Position numbers and translations under genes: made by a program
The notes under the pieces: generated by a model
What the model saw: only the letters and a program-made list of their open reading frames with translations
What the model was told of the DNA's origin: nothing
The model's database searches: none
DNA from: Phylloscopus collybita
Lineage: Eukaryota > Chordata > Aves > Passeriformes > Phylloscopidae
Length of the DNA stretch: 64,000 bases
Assembly: GCA_027886175.1 (NCBI GenBank)
Contig: JAJNNQ010000018.1
Location: forward strand, 22,239,001-22,303,000
Direction: 5' to 3'
Shown: positions 26,501 to 38,197 of the stretch, one piece after another
How positions within the stretch are numbered: position 1 is the stretch's first letter
How the letters are laid out: every line of letters begins with the position of its first letter

Positions 26501-28189
26501 ACATTTAATTTGCCTCTGCATTCAGAAGAGCACTTGCAGCTGGACATGGAGCAGCGAGTCAGCAGGCAATAGAGGCAGGCACAGCCATAATGGTTGGATC
26601 AGCAGTAGGTCTCTGTTTCTGTGGCCTCTCTGCAGACAGTAGGCACAGCGTTTGGGAGCAGATGCATCCATTACACCCAGTTTATCATATGAGTTCTCTT
26701 CCTGGCATCATTGGCCAGTCGTGAACTGTGCATTCATGTCTGGGACTTCCAAAAGTGTTTAAAAGGCCTCTCCATCTCTCACAAAGTAGAGTATTCTCAT
26801 CCCTTTTTACATCTGTCCCAAGGAGACTGTATCCCCTATGCTAACAATGCTGGGCCAGCCTTGTAATGAAGCCACACTATGCCACTAATGCTCCCGCATC
26901 CTCTAGGCAGAGTGAGGCCAATGAGCCTGCTCTCTGTGCAGGTCTTCCTACACCCTCTCCACAAATAAGCTCATGCCAGGTCACAGCCTGACTCCACTGC
27001 TGACTTTGCTGGCACACGAGTGCCCAACAGTTCCTTCAGAAGTTGCTGAGCAATACGAACCAAGCTTAATGATGGATGTGACTCTTGCATGCTCCCTGCA
27101 AATTTTCTGTACTCTGCTTGGGAGATCCCATTTCCCCTCTGAAGGAAGTAGGCAGCAAATGGAAGGGCATTATCCCTCATATTTGCACCAAAACTTTGGC
27201 AGAGCCAGCATATAAAGAATGGAAGGAGCCATATACCTTCCTCTTTTAAAAACAGAAAGGCTAGGATGTTTTCCAAGCCTAGAGACAAACTTAAGGCCAA
27301 GGCTGACATTTCAGGGATCATTGCCAGTTAACTTAATGAATAAAATTCTCTTCTTCAGCCTTGCTCTGCACATGCTGGCGAGGACCAAGATTGTTTTCCT
27401 GCCCCAGTTCTGGATAATATTTTTTACTGCATTCACTCAGAGACATCTGTTTGTTTTCATGCCTGTAGTGTAAGCTGGTGTTGAAGTTGCATCTGCTAAG
27501 GAGCCTCTCAGCTCCCTATCCTGGGGGCTATTTCAGGGCAAAAGTATCCATTAACTGCTTACTCTGAAGCACACATTTAACAAAAGCATGAGCAAAAAAC
27601 ATAAGGCTCAAGCTCCACATATAAGTCATTGGCTATGGCCATGCCTGGAGGGATGGCGAGGCAGTGGTCATGAGCAGGGTGGCAAGGATGCAGCACCATG
27701 CCTGTGCCACGGCCTTGGCAGCAGGGCTTGCTCCTGGGCATTCCAATGCAACCAAAACCTCCAGCATGTGCAGTGCCCCCAGCCAGCCACTGTTCCCAAG
27801 GGCAGCCAGACTCTCATGGCATCTCTGCCCACCAGCTCGCTGGCCCTAGGGGGACACACATTGCTTCAAACCCTTGCAGTCCTGCAGACCTGAATCCACA
27901 CCACATCCACCTTCCTCTCACTGCTGCTGAGGCCTGAGCAGTGCTCCCCTGCCTCACAAAGGTATGTTTCACCAACCACAACTTAAAGATGCTGAATAAA
28001 ATAGCAGTGAGTTCCAAAATCCACTATAAAAAGAAAGGGTGAAAGAGAGGGTTGGTTGTGGTCTGTTTCAGTGGGAATGAATGACTGGAAACAAACACCA
28101 GATCCCTGAAAGCTCAGAGAAAACAGGAACAAAAAGTGGAAGAAAACCACATAAGCAGGAGGGAGGCGGTAAGGAGAGAGGCTCTTGGT

Positions 28190-28445
28190 ATTGATGTTTG
28201 AAACGGTCTCTTTAAAATGGAAGATAATGACACCGAAAATTATTCTGAGCTTTTCAAAGGCATAAATGACCAAACTGCCTCCTGACTCCTGAATTACATT
28301 ATCCAGAAAGAACTTAATAGCATGTTATTATCGCTTCTCCTCGCTGACAGGATTTCAGCACTGAAAAGACAAACAAGAAGTGCATTCATAATCACAACCG
28401 CATTCACCTCTGCGACGCACTGGCCACGGCTAATTTCAGGTAAGT
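28190..28445. promoter_or_regulatory. Candidate conserved non-coding block in the intergenic region
   Basis: The stretch is repeat-free and its texture (AAAATGGAAGATAATGACAC, GAATTACATTATCC, CTAATTTCAGG) stands out from the flanking CT-rich and GC-rich sequence. It has no protein-like frame. It is a guess from composition. Confidence 0.25.
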
Positions 28446-31400
28446 GTCTCAGCAGCCAGCCGGAGAGCTCAGCAGTGAGGTAATTGCCTTTGTCACTACC
28501 TGAGAGGGAGCAGCTGGGTGTCCCCAGTGGCAGCCAGTGCCAAAACCCTGCTGTATGGGGAACAGGGGCATGTCCTGGACTGGCTGATAGCAGCTGGTGG
28601 GGATCCACCTCCATGAGGCTGGCTCCAGTGGATCACAATATGTCCCATCCTGGCAGGCACCCGTGAGGGGCCCGAGGCTGTGCGGATGGCAGTGGGGTCC
28701 CTATGTCTGCTGCAGCTGCGGCTCCGCTGGCCTGAGGGAATCTTGTAAGAATAGTAGCAAGACAATAAAAGGGGATAAAGGGATGTGTGAGGTGTGGGGA
28801 GTTTGAGTAAACAGCATAGCCTGAGCTGTCCAGGGATAGCACCAATCCTTGGCATTTGTCACATCGCTAGTTTTCATGACCGGCATCCCTGAAGGATACA
28901 AAAGTGTTGCTGATTGCCAGAGCTGAGCAGTTTGGCCAGCCTCTCTCCCTATTCCCTATCTTTGCCACCCCATCCCCATGCCTCAACTGAGATGTCAGAA
29001 GGCAACTTGGTCATATTGTGCTCCCTGCCAACACTCATGCCCTGGCAATGTCCTGGAGGGGCCTGGTAATCATCCTGGTGTAAGCTAGGGATGACCCTGG
29101 CATCACATAACACCACTGTGCCACTGTCTGAGAGCAGTTTGCTTTGGGCTATTCCCAAGGCTTTTTTTTACATCTTCCTTGCGCTCTACCAAGGTGTGCC
29201 ATTGCAGTACAAAGCACCTCTCTCCCAGGGGGTGCTCCATCTTCTCCGGAAACCTGCCCCAGTGCCCAGAGATGGGGCTGGCTGCAGCTAAGGCAAGGCA
29301 GCATGGGAGGCCAGCCCAAAGGGAAAGCAACAGAGAAGAGGGAAAGAGGCCCAGAACCGTGTCTGGCTCTGCTGAGCTGCCACTGCCACAGGATGCATTT
29401 GCATGGACACAGATTATGACCCAGCCGAGCAGGATCTGCAGAAGACCATCCCTGCTATGGTGCTGATGTGACAAGGCCAAGCTAAATGCCAGGGGCAGCC
29501 TTCAGGCAGCACTATGTCCTGCCCATGATTTATGTCCCAGGTTTAAGAGCACTTCATTTCAGCAGCCATGCTCCGACATCTGCAGGTCCCTGAGGAAGTG
29601 AAGAGGTAAACTGCCAATGGTAACAGCCAGCTCTGTGCTCTGCCACCTGCCTGCTACACATGTAGTTGTGATTTTTTCCCCCATAGCACAATAAGGCAGA
29701 TAATCCTTCCCCAGTCCCAGCAGAACACAGGCTGTGGAGAGAGCTTATGCAGTGCACCCAGAGCCATCCACATCATCAGGTTATGACTCCACAGCCCAGA
29801 ATTTGCAGAAAGCTCCAGCGTAGGAGCCACAGGAGCGCCCATTCCCACAGCAAAATTTGGGTGCTGCCAAGGACAGTGCACATAGAACAGTAGCACCCAA
29901 GCAGCTTTGCAACCCCATAGCCTCCCTACAGGGTCTGCTTCTTCTGCAGCCACTGCTTGGCAGAGAGAGCAAATGCAGCAACCAAAGGAAACCATGGGAA
30001 GAATACCTTGGACAGCTCCCTTGAGTAAAGCCATGGAGCAGCCTCAAAAATAAAGGAGTTCCATCAACCACATAACCTGGGCAGGATGAAGACTGAAGAG
30101 CAAACTACAGGGAACAGCCCTCACCCAGCAAGGGCTGCAAGGCAACCTTACACAGCCAGCACAGCTCTTCATCACAGTCACCGGCTTCAGGAACTCTCAT
30201 TCCCTGGCAACACAATTGAACAGCCAAGTATGGTTTCTCCAGGGTAAGACTCTTCTCCCATAAAACTGATTGTTCAGCCTGTTGTGCAAAGTTATCAGTG
30301 GTACCACACTTAGCTGACTCCTGCACCACATCAGTTTGCTTTCTTCCCTTTGTCTTCCTCTGGTGTTCTCTCCAGTTCACACCAATGCATTTTAGACCCA
30401 GTGAAACCCCAAAGTAAATCATCAGTCTGTATCACCTCATTGCTTAGGTCTCCAAACCAGCTGTTGCAGAACAGCTATTTGCCTACTGACCTTTTGCTCA
30501 CAGAGACTACAGTGACAGGCTTGCCCTGCTCCAGTTTATCCGATGATGCAGAAAAGCTACTGCAGTCCCAGCACAGACTGGGTGCAATGCAGGTGGCCAT
30601 GGGACTCACTGCCCTGTGATGCATGCATCTTATATTGCCAAGTTTTCCTTTCAGCGTTATCAGCATGATGGATAGTTTAGCCTTGGTGAAGCACAAGACA
30701 GCAATAACAATGCCCATGATTTTTTTTCATGTTTTCTTTAGGAACAGTATGTTATTACCAGGCTTCATGCATGTCACTTTGTTTATTAGCTACCAATTAG
30801 TAACCTCTTCCATCTTTGCTTTATTAATGCTAGATGGATCTACTGTTAGCCTGAGGGTTGAGGAGAGCAAGGGTTCATGGGGCAGGCCACCCTGAGGAGA
30901 TGCTTGCTTGTGTACAGCGATGCTGAGCCTGAAGCTGCAAGCCTGCAAACCACCAGCAGCTAAAGTGCATTTTACATGCAGACTTGTCCTGCTAAGTCAG
31001 ACCCACTTCCTGTAACCTTCTTTGCAGAGCTTCAGTTACAGGAAGAGATTTTATGAGTGTTTTTTATGCTCGTATGTATCAGAGTATGGAAAAGTAGCCT
31101 CAGCAAAAACTACTCTGAATCAAACGTAAATAAAAAGAAAGTAAAACAAAATAAAATAATAGTAAAATGCCAAGGCTCCTCCCTACTCCAGTATTCATGC
31201 AGTCTAGGTGAACAGACTTTACCAGACTACCAGCAGTCACAAGTACCTGGTTACAGCAAGCAGCTCAAGGCGAAGCTGTTTACTGAGCATCCCGAGTTCT
31301 GACATCCTGGTTGATCTGGAGTGACACAGAGGATGGCACAGAATGATGCTCTCTGGATCACACAAGTCAACCCAAAAAGGTTGTTAACATTTGACAAGGT

Positions 31401-32887
31401 CACCATGGGCTGGACAGGGTCGGCAGAAGGTGTTTGGTTAAGAGTATGGTCAACGTCCTGCTCAGGGCTCCCTCAGGCACTGCTGCGGATGGACACACAG
31501 CCATGTTCTTCTCTGCAAGGGACAGAGGCACTGATCACTATCCCGAGAGGTGTAGTGCCTGTCAGGGCATTCCAAATGCCCTGTCAGGGAAACTTCAAAC
31601 TGTCTTCATGGGACCTGATTACCATAATACAGAGATCACTGACCGTCCTTCCAGCCCACTAAGGAAGCCTTCAGCTGGACGTGCATACAATTTACTCCCA
31701 ATTTAAAACCTATTTAAAGCCTGTGTTAGCCACAAGAGGGTCCTGGGAAGGCACCCACTGCCTCTTCTCCAGAAGGCACTGCGACATGCAGGTTTTGCCC
31801 AAGAAAGAAGGATACAAGAGGCAGCTGGCTGATAAAAACTGCAAGGCAAGCTACCCAGGCTAGCATTTGCCAGCACAGGCAGGCTCACACCCAGGTCCAC
31901 AACTGAACCAAACAAAAACAGTTGGTAAGCCCTGGCCTAGACTTCAAAGCAGAGACAAGACCTGGTCAGAGATGTTATCTCATGTCTGAGCACGGTTACA
32001 CAGAAGGAGAGCTGGGAAAGCTGAAACCCAGATCCAACCTCATCCCACAGCACTGACTCAATGGCGATGTGAGCCAGCTCCTTGCCTGCTCCATGTATGG
32101 CTTCACTAACAGGCTGGCTGGGAAGGGCCACTGGGCATCTGACTCCTCTCCTGCTCTGAGGGAGACTTTTGCCAGCAGACCAGCTGAGCCACTGTTGGCC
32201 AGCCAGGATGGAGACCCTTTCTGGGTGACATGTCCTAGCTCTTCACCCCTCTTCTGGTGAAGTTCATTCCTAACTTTGCAAACTCTGACTTGTGGCCATC
32301 AGCCCTTGTTTACTCATCTGATACTGCCAGAGGGAGATTGGCTCTAATCCCCTTTCAGAGCCTCCAGCCATTATCAACTCATCCCTTTACTTCTTCCTTG
32401 CAGGACTAAACAAGTCCATCTCCCTTACAGGCTACAGGAATAGGTCCTGGCCGTGTTGTGTGCCCTCCACCAGACCCAATACAGTTTTCCAACATCCGTA
32501 CTCAACCAAGAGAACTGAAAGAGGACAGTTTCAGGTGTGGACTCAGTAGCACCAAGAAAAGGAGAACAGGTAGCCCGGAAATGATTTCCACTGTTATGTT
32601 TGTGTTTACCTGGGGTCCCCTTAACCCCTTCCTGCAGGGCTGCCAGTCCACTAGTAGGTTTTACTAGTTCTAGTGATATCTCATAGCGCAACATGTGAGG
32701 TGATGTCACCATCACATGTATGATTCTTGGAAAGGGTAATTTTTCTTAAGCAGGTAATTAATTAATTAAATGTCAGTCTCTCACTGTCCAGCTCTTTTAC
32801 AGTCCTGGCCAACACCTGAGCAGATGCTGAAGGAAGGAAGATAATCCACATCCTGCAGGCACCTCAGTGGGGCTGATAGAGGGACAG

Positions 32888-32931
32888 CCCTTCCCTTTCC
32901 CTTCCCCTTCCCCTTCCTCACTTCCCCTCCG
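32888..32931 (+). repeat. Short pyrimidine-rich CCCTTC tract
   Basis: A run of CCCTTC/CCCCTTC-like units on the plus strand, about 44 bp, with interruptions. Confidence 0.7.
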
Positions 32932-35900
32932 CTCCCATCTCCAAACTCCCAGGACTCACAAGCAAAATAAATTGCTGCATCACTCAGAATCAGGTGCATC
33001 CTCCCACTGCTCTGTGAAGAGCAGTTTGTTGCCTGGCTGGAGCACCAACACTGTGCTAGGCACTGGCCACTGCCACGCTGCAGCAAAGCAGCTAAGGCCA
33101 AGACCTCTCGCAAGGGCAACAGCGGCAGAACAGCAATCAGCCCCTAACAGGTAAAACTGAGGACTGCCAAGGGGAAGGAGCAGAAAGCCTTTGTGTCTTG
33201 CAGGCTCTCTTCACACAACATGGCAGGAGGCAGTGAACTTGTAGTGGTGGCAGCAGCTTGCCCCCAGAGATAACAGCTGCTGGCGCCTCGCTGCCCAGAG
33301 TGGCCCCTAGGAAACTTTGGAAGTCCAGGCCCTCAGCACTGCTTGCAGCCTTGTCCAAAGGGCAAAGCTGCAGTTATGTGGCTTAGGAGCCCAAAGCAGG
33401 GGCAGAAAGGGAAAGCAGGATTCCTTGGGTGCTATTGCATTCCTACAGCAAACAAGACCTTCATCTCAGCCTGCAGGCAGAAGATGGCTCTTTGGTGCTT
33501 TTAAAAGGACACCAACAAGGAAGTCACAAGCAAACCCAAAGGCTCCACCTGTTTCTTCTCTACACACCCTGCTTCTTCTCAGGGCATGTCTATCCAAGTT
33601 ACTTGAGAATCAGCAGCTCCAACCAGATATGGTTTTATCCTAAGGACAGCCTTTTATCCTAAGGGAGCCTCTGAAGCATTCCTCCCACCTTTCAGCTCAG
33701 TAGCACCAAATTCCCCCTCCCACTACAATGCATGGCCCCAGCCCACACCCCTCTTATCTCAGTGCTGTTTGTTTGCTCTGGGCCATTTGAAAGCTGCAAT
33801 ACAGACTTCTTGCCATCACCCGGACAAGTACAAACCCTGGGTGACATAAGCATGGACAAAGCTCAGGTTGCAGGAGCAGAAGCTGGCCCCAGCCTCTCAC
33901 TTCTAGAGAGGAGCCAAGGAGGAAGAAAAATCCATCCCCTGTTTCTAGCTGCTCAGTTGTTGGAGGATGAAAGGAATAAGGCACTGACTGCTCTGAGGGC
34001 TGTATCACTCCAGGCATCCCCCTGTCTCTGCTCTCATCTGAATGCTGGGCATCTTGGCACAGCCTGCTGTGTATGACAGCTTCTTGCATGCTCCAGGACC
34101 CAGCAGGCTGCCCATACCCTTTTGGATGCAGGGTATAGGGGCAGAGGGTATAGTACGGGGGGATGCAGGGATGCACAGCGGAGGTGGGGGAAGAGCCCTG
34201 CCAAGTGATGCACTGGCACAGGGAGTCATTGTGAGGGGAATGACTTTGACACTGGCCAAGCTGTGCACAAGTCACAGTTCATAAGACATATGCTGTGGGA
34301 AGCAGGGTGTGATTCATTCTGAAGCTTCCACACTGCAACTGCATGAGATTTGTACGCCCCTGCAAGATGGCAGACAGCACCATGCAGCCTTGATCTGCAC
34401 ATCTAAATGCCACCCACTTGTCATCATTAGCATTCACTAGATGGGCTAGGCAAAGGCTCTGCTGTTCAATCTGGACTAATGCTCTCTCTGGCTTTTCTTC
34501 AGCTGGATATGCAAAAGCATGTGCACTTCCATGCCTGAGATTCTTGAAGTTTTGCACAGCAACTTCATTTTCCCTGATTGCCCCATTTTCCATCTCCAGA
34601 GGATGTAATGATGGTACACATAAATACTAGATGAAACATCCACTGGTTTCCCAGCATGTCTGAGAGCACTTGAGAGCATTAGGATTGGTGATGCCATGAG
34701 ACTACAACAAAGTACTTCATATTACAGGAGCTGAAAGATGCCCATCAGTTTTGCATCTCTGGCCACAGCTCTGATCCCCATGTTAGTCCTGCGAAAGAGC
34801 TGGTGGGCTGCAAGGCCAACAGTTAGCATCTGCACCAAACTTCAGTTCACTCATAGCTGAAGCTGGGCAGACAGCAGCCCATGTACTGCCTGCAAGCAAA
34901 GCAGCAGAAGCTGTAAACATTAAATGCAGGTTGGAAGGAGAGGCCAAGTGCACAGACCTGATCCAGGTTACCGATGTTTGACAACTGCAAATTAGGACGA
35001 GAAAGTGTCTTTTCAAAACCCTGTTAACACGTTCACCTTTGAGAGCTTTCAGCAAAAAGACAAGGCAGGAATGTTACAGGGTCAAACTCCATGTGTTTGC
35101 TTGTTCTTTCTTAAGACAATCCTTCATTGATTGACCGTGGGAAGGGTGAGAGCTGAGCAGAACTGATGGAGGAGTCCCTCTGCTAACATTGCAACACAGC
35201 CTCCCTGTTGTCCAGAGGCTAATGACAATAGACAAAGCTCTGCCAAATATTCCCTGTTCTCTGCCTGCTGCACACTCCCAGAAACCAGTCTGAGGGGCTG
35301 CTGGTTCCCTACCACTTTTAGAGTCAGGACCTTCCTCAGGTAGCAAAACTTGCAGTCATGTGGTGGGATTTTGAAGGAGTTAAAGAACGTGCATGGTTGA
35401 GAGCATGCTGTGAGCTTGACAGCCAAAGCAAATGACAGCTACAGGGAACCTCTCCACAATGTGGGATCCTCTAGAAATGAGGGCCTAAATGAGGGATGAG
35501 CTTTCATTCACAGATGGGAAATGCAAACAGTGCTCTGCTCAGTATATCCAGCCATGAACAGGCAAAGGCATTTGCAGAGGCAGCTATAAGATGAAGATGT
35601 GCAGTTGGTGACCATTACTAGAAGGTCTCTGGGACTTAACAAGGCACACCAGGCCAGCTTTCTGAGAGGAGCTCTTGTGATAAGAACAAGTCAGGTCCAC
35701 CCATGCTGGCCAGCCTACCAGCTGTAAGTGCCTGAGCAAGGCACTGATTCAGCCAGAGTGCTCACATGAGCAAAGATTAGTCATGTACAGTCTGCAGCAC
35801 CAGCATTCCAAGGCCACAGTGACTCTTTGTCGACTCAGAAGTCTCATCCTGCAATTACCACCACGCCATTCCCAGATGCCATCATATGACCCAGAAGTCA

Positions 35901-36318
35901 AAGGAATCTCTGACCTGTCATTGCATGAGTTGGGGACAAGCTCTGCAAGGGCATTCAGCCTTACCAGGGTTTCTTTTTTGCTCTTAACAAAGATCAGAGA
36001 GCACATCACTCCTGCTGCTGCCCCCAAAATAGGAAGGGCTCAGAGAGCTAATGCCAGGATCAGGTGATTGACTACACAAAGAGACCTAAAACCCACATTC
36101 AGTAATACCCTGTCCAGAACTCTGCCAATCACATACCACTTCTTGGCAGTACTGAGTCAGCCAGTTCTGCCAACATGCTTGTGAATGTACACAGCCACTG
36201 TCTGCACATCTGCAGGCCCTAACCCATCATGCCCAAGCCCACCAGCAGCCAAGTACCATTTATGGGTGACATTCCTTCCCTTTCCCACACAGCCAGCAAG
36301 ATGATTGATTCGCCACTG

Positions 36319-36321
<3 letters not shown>

Positions 36322-36357
<36 letters not shown>

Positions 36358-36365
36358 CTCTCTCT
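36322..36365 (+). repeat. (CA)n followed by (TC)n microsatellite
   Basis: About 16 CA units (to 36354) run directly into five to six TC units, a compound dinucleotide microsatellite. Confidence 0.95.
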
Positions 36366-37174
36366 GTCCCCTGCTTCCCTTCCCAAGCAAATTAATTCAC
36401 TTCAAGGTAGGGTCTCGCACCTGTGCAAGTTGGGAAATTGTATGTGAACTGGGAGAGTGAATGGCCTTCTTATGGCTTGCTCTCAGGTACAGTTTGGTGC
36501 CTGAGTAACCCTCAGCTTAGCAAGCTTTCTGACCATAGACGGACGTTCCCATCCCATCCTTCATGTCCCCTTTCACCAAGATAGTTTATGAGAAAAGCAG
36601 AGATGATGTGAGCAATCACCTCCATCCACCCTTCCTGGCCAAAGGAATTCTTACAAGCAGCAGAGATGTCTCCCAGTATCTCAAATATGTCTCACATAAA
36701 GCAGGCCTCCAAGGTGGGACTTTCTGGTAGCTATCCCACAACTGCAGAGTCAAAGCCATCAAACCTGTCACTTGCACCACCGAGCAAATGGCAGGTTTTT
36801 GTCTGAGGCTGGACAGTAAAACAGTCAGATGAGGTGAAATGCTCACTGTGGTGTGGGGATGGTGACATCTCACAGATGTGCTGCAGCACACTCCCACAGG
36901 CAGGGAGGAGGCAGGCTCAGCGTGCATCTGGGAAAAGAGGTGTGAGATGTTCTCCCAGCAGAAAGATGCCTCCTCCATTCCATCCCAACACACATCTGAT
37001 GCAGTACCAGAGGACTCAGATATGGTACAAACCTCTTGGATAGAGAAAAAACTAAGTGGACATTTTGCTTACAAGGAATTGCTGGCACTGCCTGGCATCA
37101 CTCCCTTGTGGGGAAATGGAAACAGGACTTAGAGGCCCAAACACAACTAGTGCACAGCCAAGCATCCTTCCCCC
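36366..37174. other. Sequence just 3' of the predicted ADCK1 end, no gene seen
   Basis: This lies between the CA/TC microsatellite and the inferred ADCK1 cleavage site. Neither strand shows a supported gene. A longer ADCK1 3' UTR using a later signal could extend into it. Confidence 0.5.
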
Positions 37175-38025
37175 AAAGGTCTTCGATACAACACATTTAT
37201 TTTGTTTGTGAAAGTATTGTACAGTACACATACATTACCAGCAGTTTCAGAGCCCTGAGTCGTCATTCCTACTGCCTTCCCTGTTCTCAATTCTTCCTTG
37301 AATTTCAGAAGAGAGGCAAGATCACTGTCCCTTTCCCTCATTTCACCTGCAAGGAAACAGGCCAGGAGAAGTCCAAAAACAGAGGCACTTGCTGACAGGA
37401 CTGGAGATGAACCTTGGAAAGTTGGACTCCCAGTCCACCACTCTCACCATTTGAGTCTTCTTTCCCTCATGCTGGAAGAGAAAACCCTAGTGGACAGCTC
37501 TCCACAAGGTCTCACTTCTCTGAGAAACCTTCGGCACACCTAAACAGAAATCAGACTAAGGAGATTGAACAAACTAATATAAACCCTATTGCATTTTAAA
37601 GGGACTTAACACCTCTCTCTGAGGGTCTGAGAAATATTTTGAGGCATTTTAGGTAGGGCTGGGATTCTCTAAAATTCTTTAAGATTGTTTTAGAAAGAGT
37701 CAAAGAGGCATTTGCCTCCAGCAAAACCCCACTAGAATCTGAGTGGAACTTAACCTGCACAAATGAGGAAAGAAGATATCCTTTCCTGTCTTTCCTGGCA
37801 CAAGGTATCATGCACCTGCTTTTCCTAAACCACAAAACAGTAGGGCTCTAGTACCAACTCAACCTCTCTGTGCCACAGAGGAAGCTGATGCTGTAAAAGA
37901 AAAGGACAGTGCAGTGTGTAATGTGGAGTAAACCCAAAAATAGACAGAAATAGTCAGAAAGGCAAACGTGCCATGGAGAGCAGAAGGGAGGGAGGGAGCA
38001 CCTAGGCCTCTCCCACCAGTTCATG
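37175..38025 (-). other. ADCK1: Probable ADCK1 3' untranslated region
   Basis: This is the minus-strand sequence after the ADCK1 stop codon. It has no long open frame on this strand that resembles protein and no obvious repeat. The first canonical poly(A) signal downstream of the stop is at 37201-37196, which gives a 3' UTR of about 850 bases. The exact end is inferred, not observed. Confidence 0.6.
37196..37201 (-). terminator. ADCK1: AATAAA poly(A) signal, probable ADCK1 cleavage site just downstream
   Basis: Reading on the minus strand gives AATAAA. About 45-60 bases further comes a G/T-rich stretch (around 37130-37155), as expected of a downstream element. I see no AATAAA or ATTAAA on the minus strand between here and the stop codon at 38026. 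Confidence 0.6.
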
Positions 38026-38197
38026 TCAGTACGTGAAATGGTGCATCCGTCTCAGGAGAGCAATGACCCAGTTCCCCAGCTGGGACCCCTTCAGCCACAG
38101 AAAGAGTTCATATAAGTTGATCTGCCACAGGCTTAGGGCTTCTGTGAGTGAGATCTGGGCTCTCCTGTAAAACGAGTGACTCTTGCTTCTCTGGTAC
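38026..38197 (-). CDS. ADCK1: ADCK1 last coding exon with stop codon
   Basis: The exon begins with the last base of the split threonine codon after acceptor cattctag, then reads 56 codons and a TGA stop at 38028-38026. It encodes YQRSKSHSFYRRAQISLTEA, then LSLWQINLYELFLWLKG, and ends MHHFTY. The SLWQINLYEL helix matches the conserved C-terminus of ADCK1. The final dozen residues look less conserved, as is usual for the tail of this protein. With this exon the reading frame closes at a length consistent with full-size ADCK1. Confidence 0.93.

Larger units (their letters stand above)
22487..36321. other. Long intergenic stretch, mostly unique, no gene seen
   Basis: Apart from the old CR1-like end near 23510, the candidate block near 28190 and the pyrimidine tract near 32888, no feature has support. 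Several frames exceed 110 codons (for example 34275-33754 minus and 29654-30034 minus) but their composition follows local GC content and I recognise no domain. Confidence 0.55.

Noticed and set aside
32340..32460. Possible CR1-like phrase (GGACTAAACAAGTCCATCTC)
   Set aside because: Only one short phrase fits; the flanks do not follow the CR1 order.
33754..34275. 173-codon minus-strand frame
   Set aside because: Cysteine-, histidine- and proline-rich composition follows local base content; no recognisable fold or neighbour.
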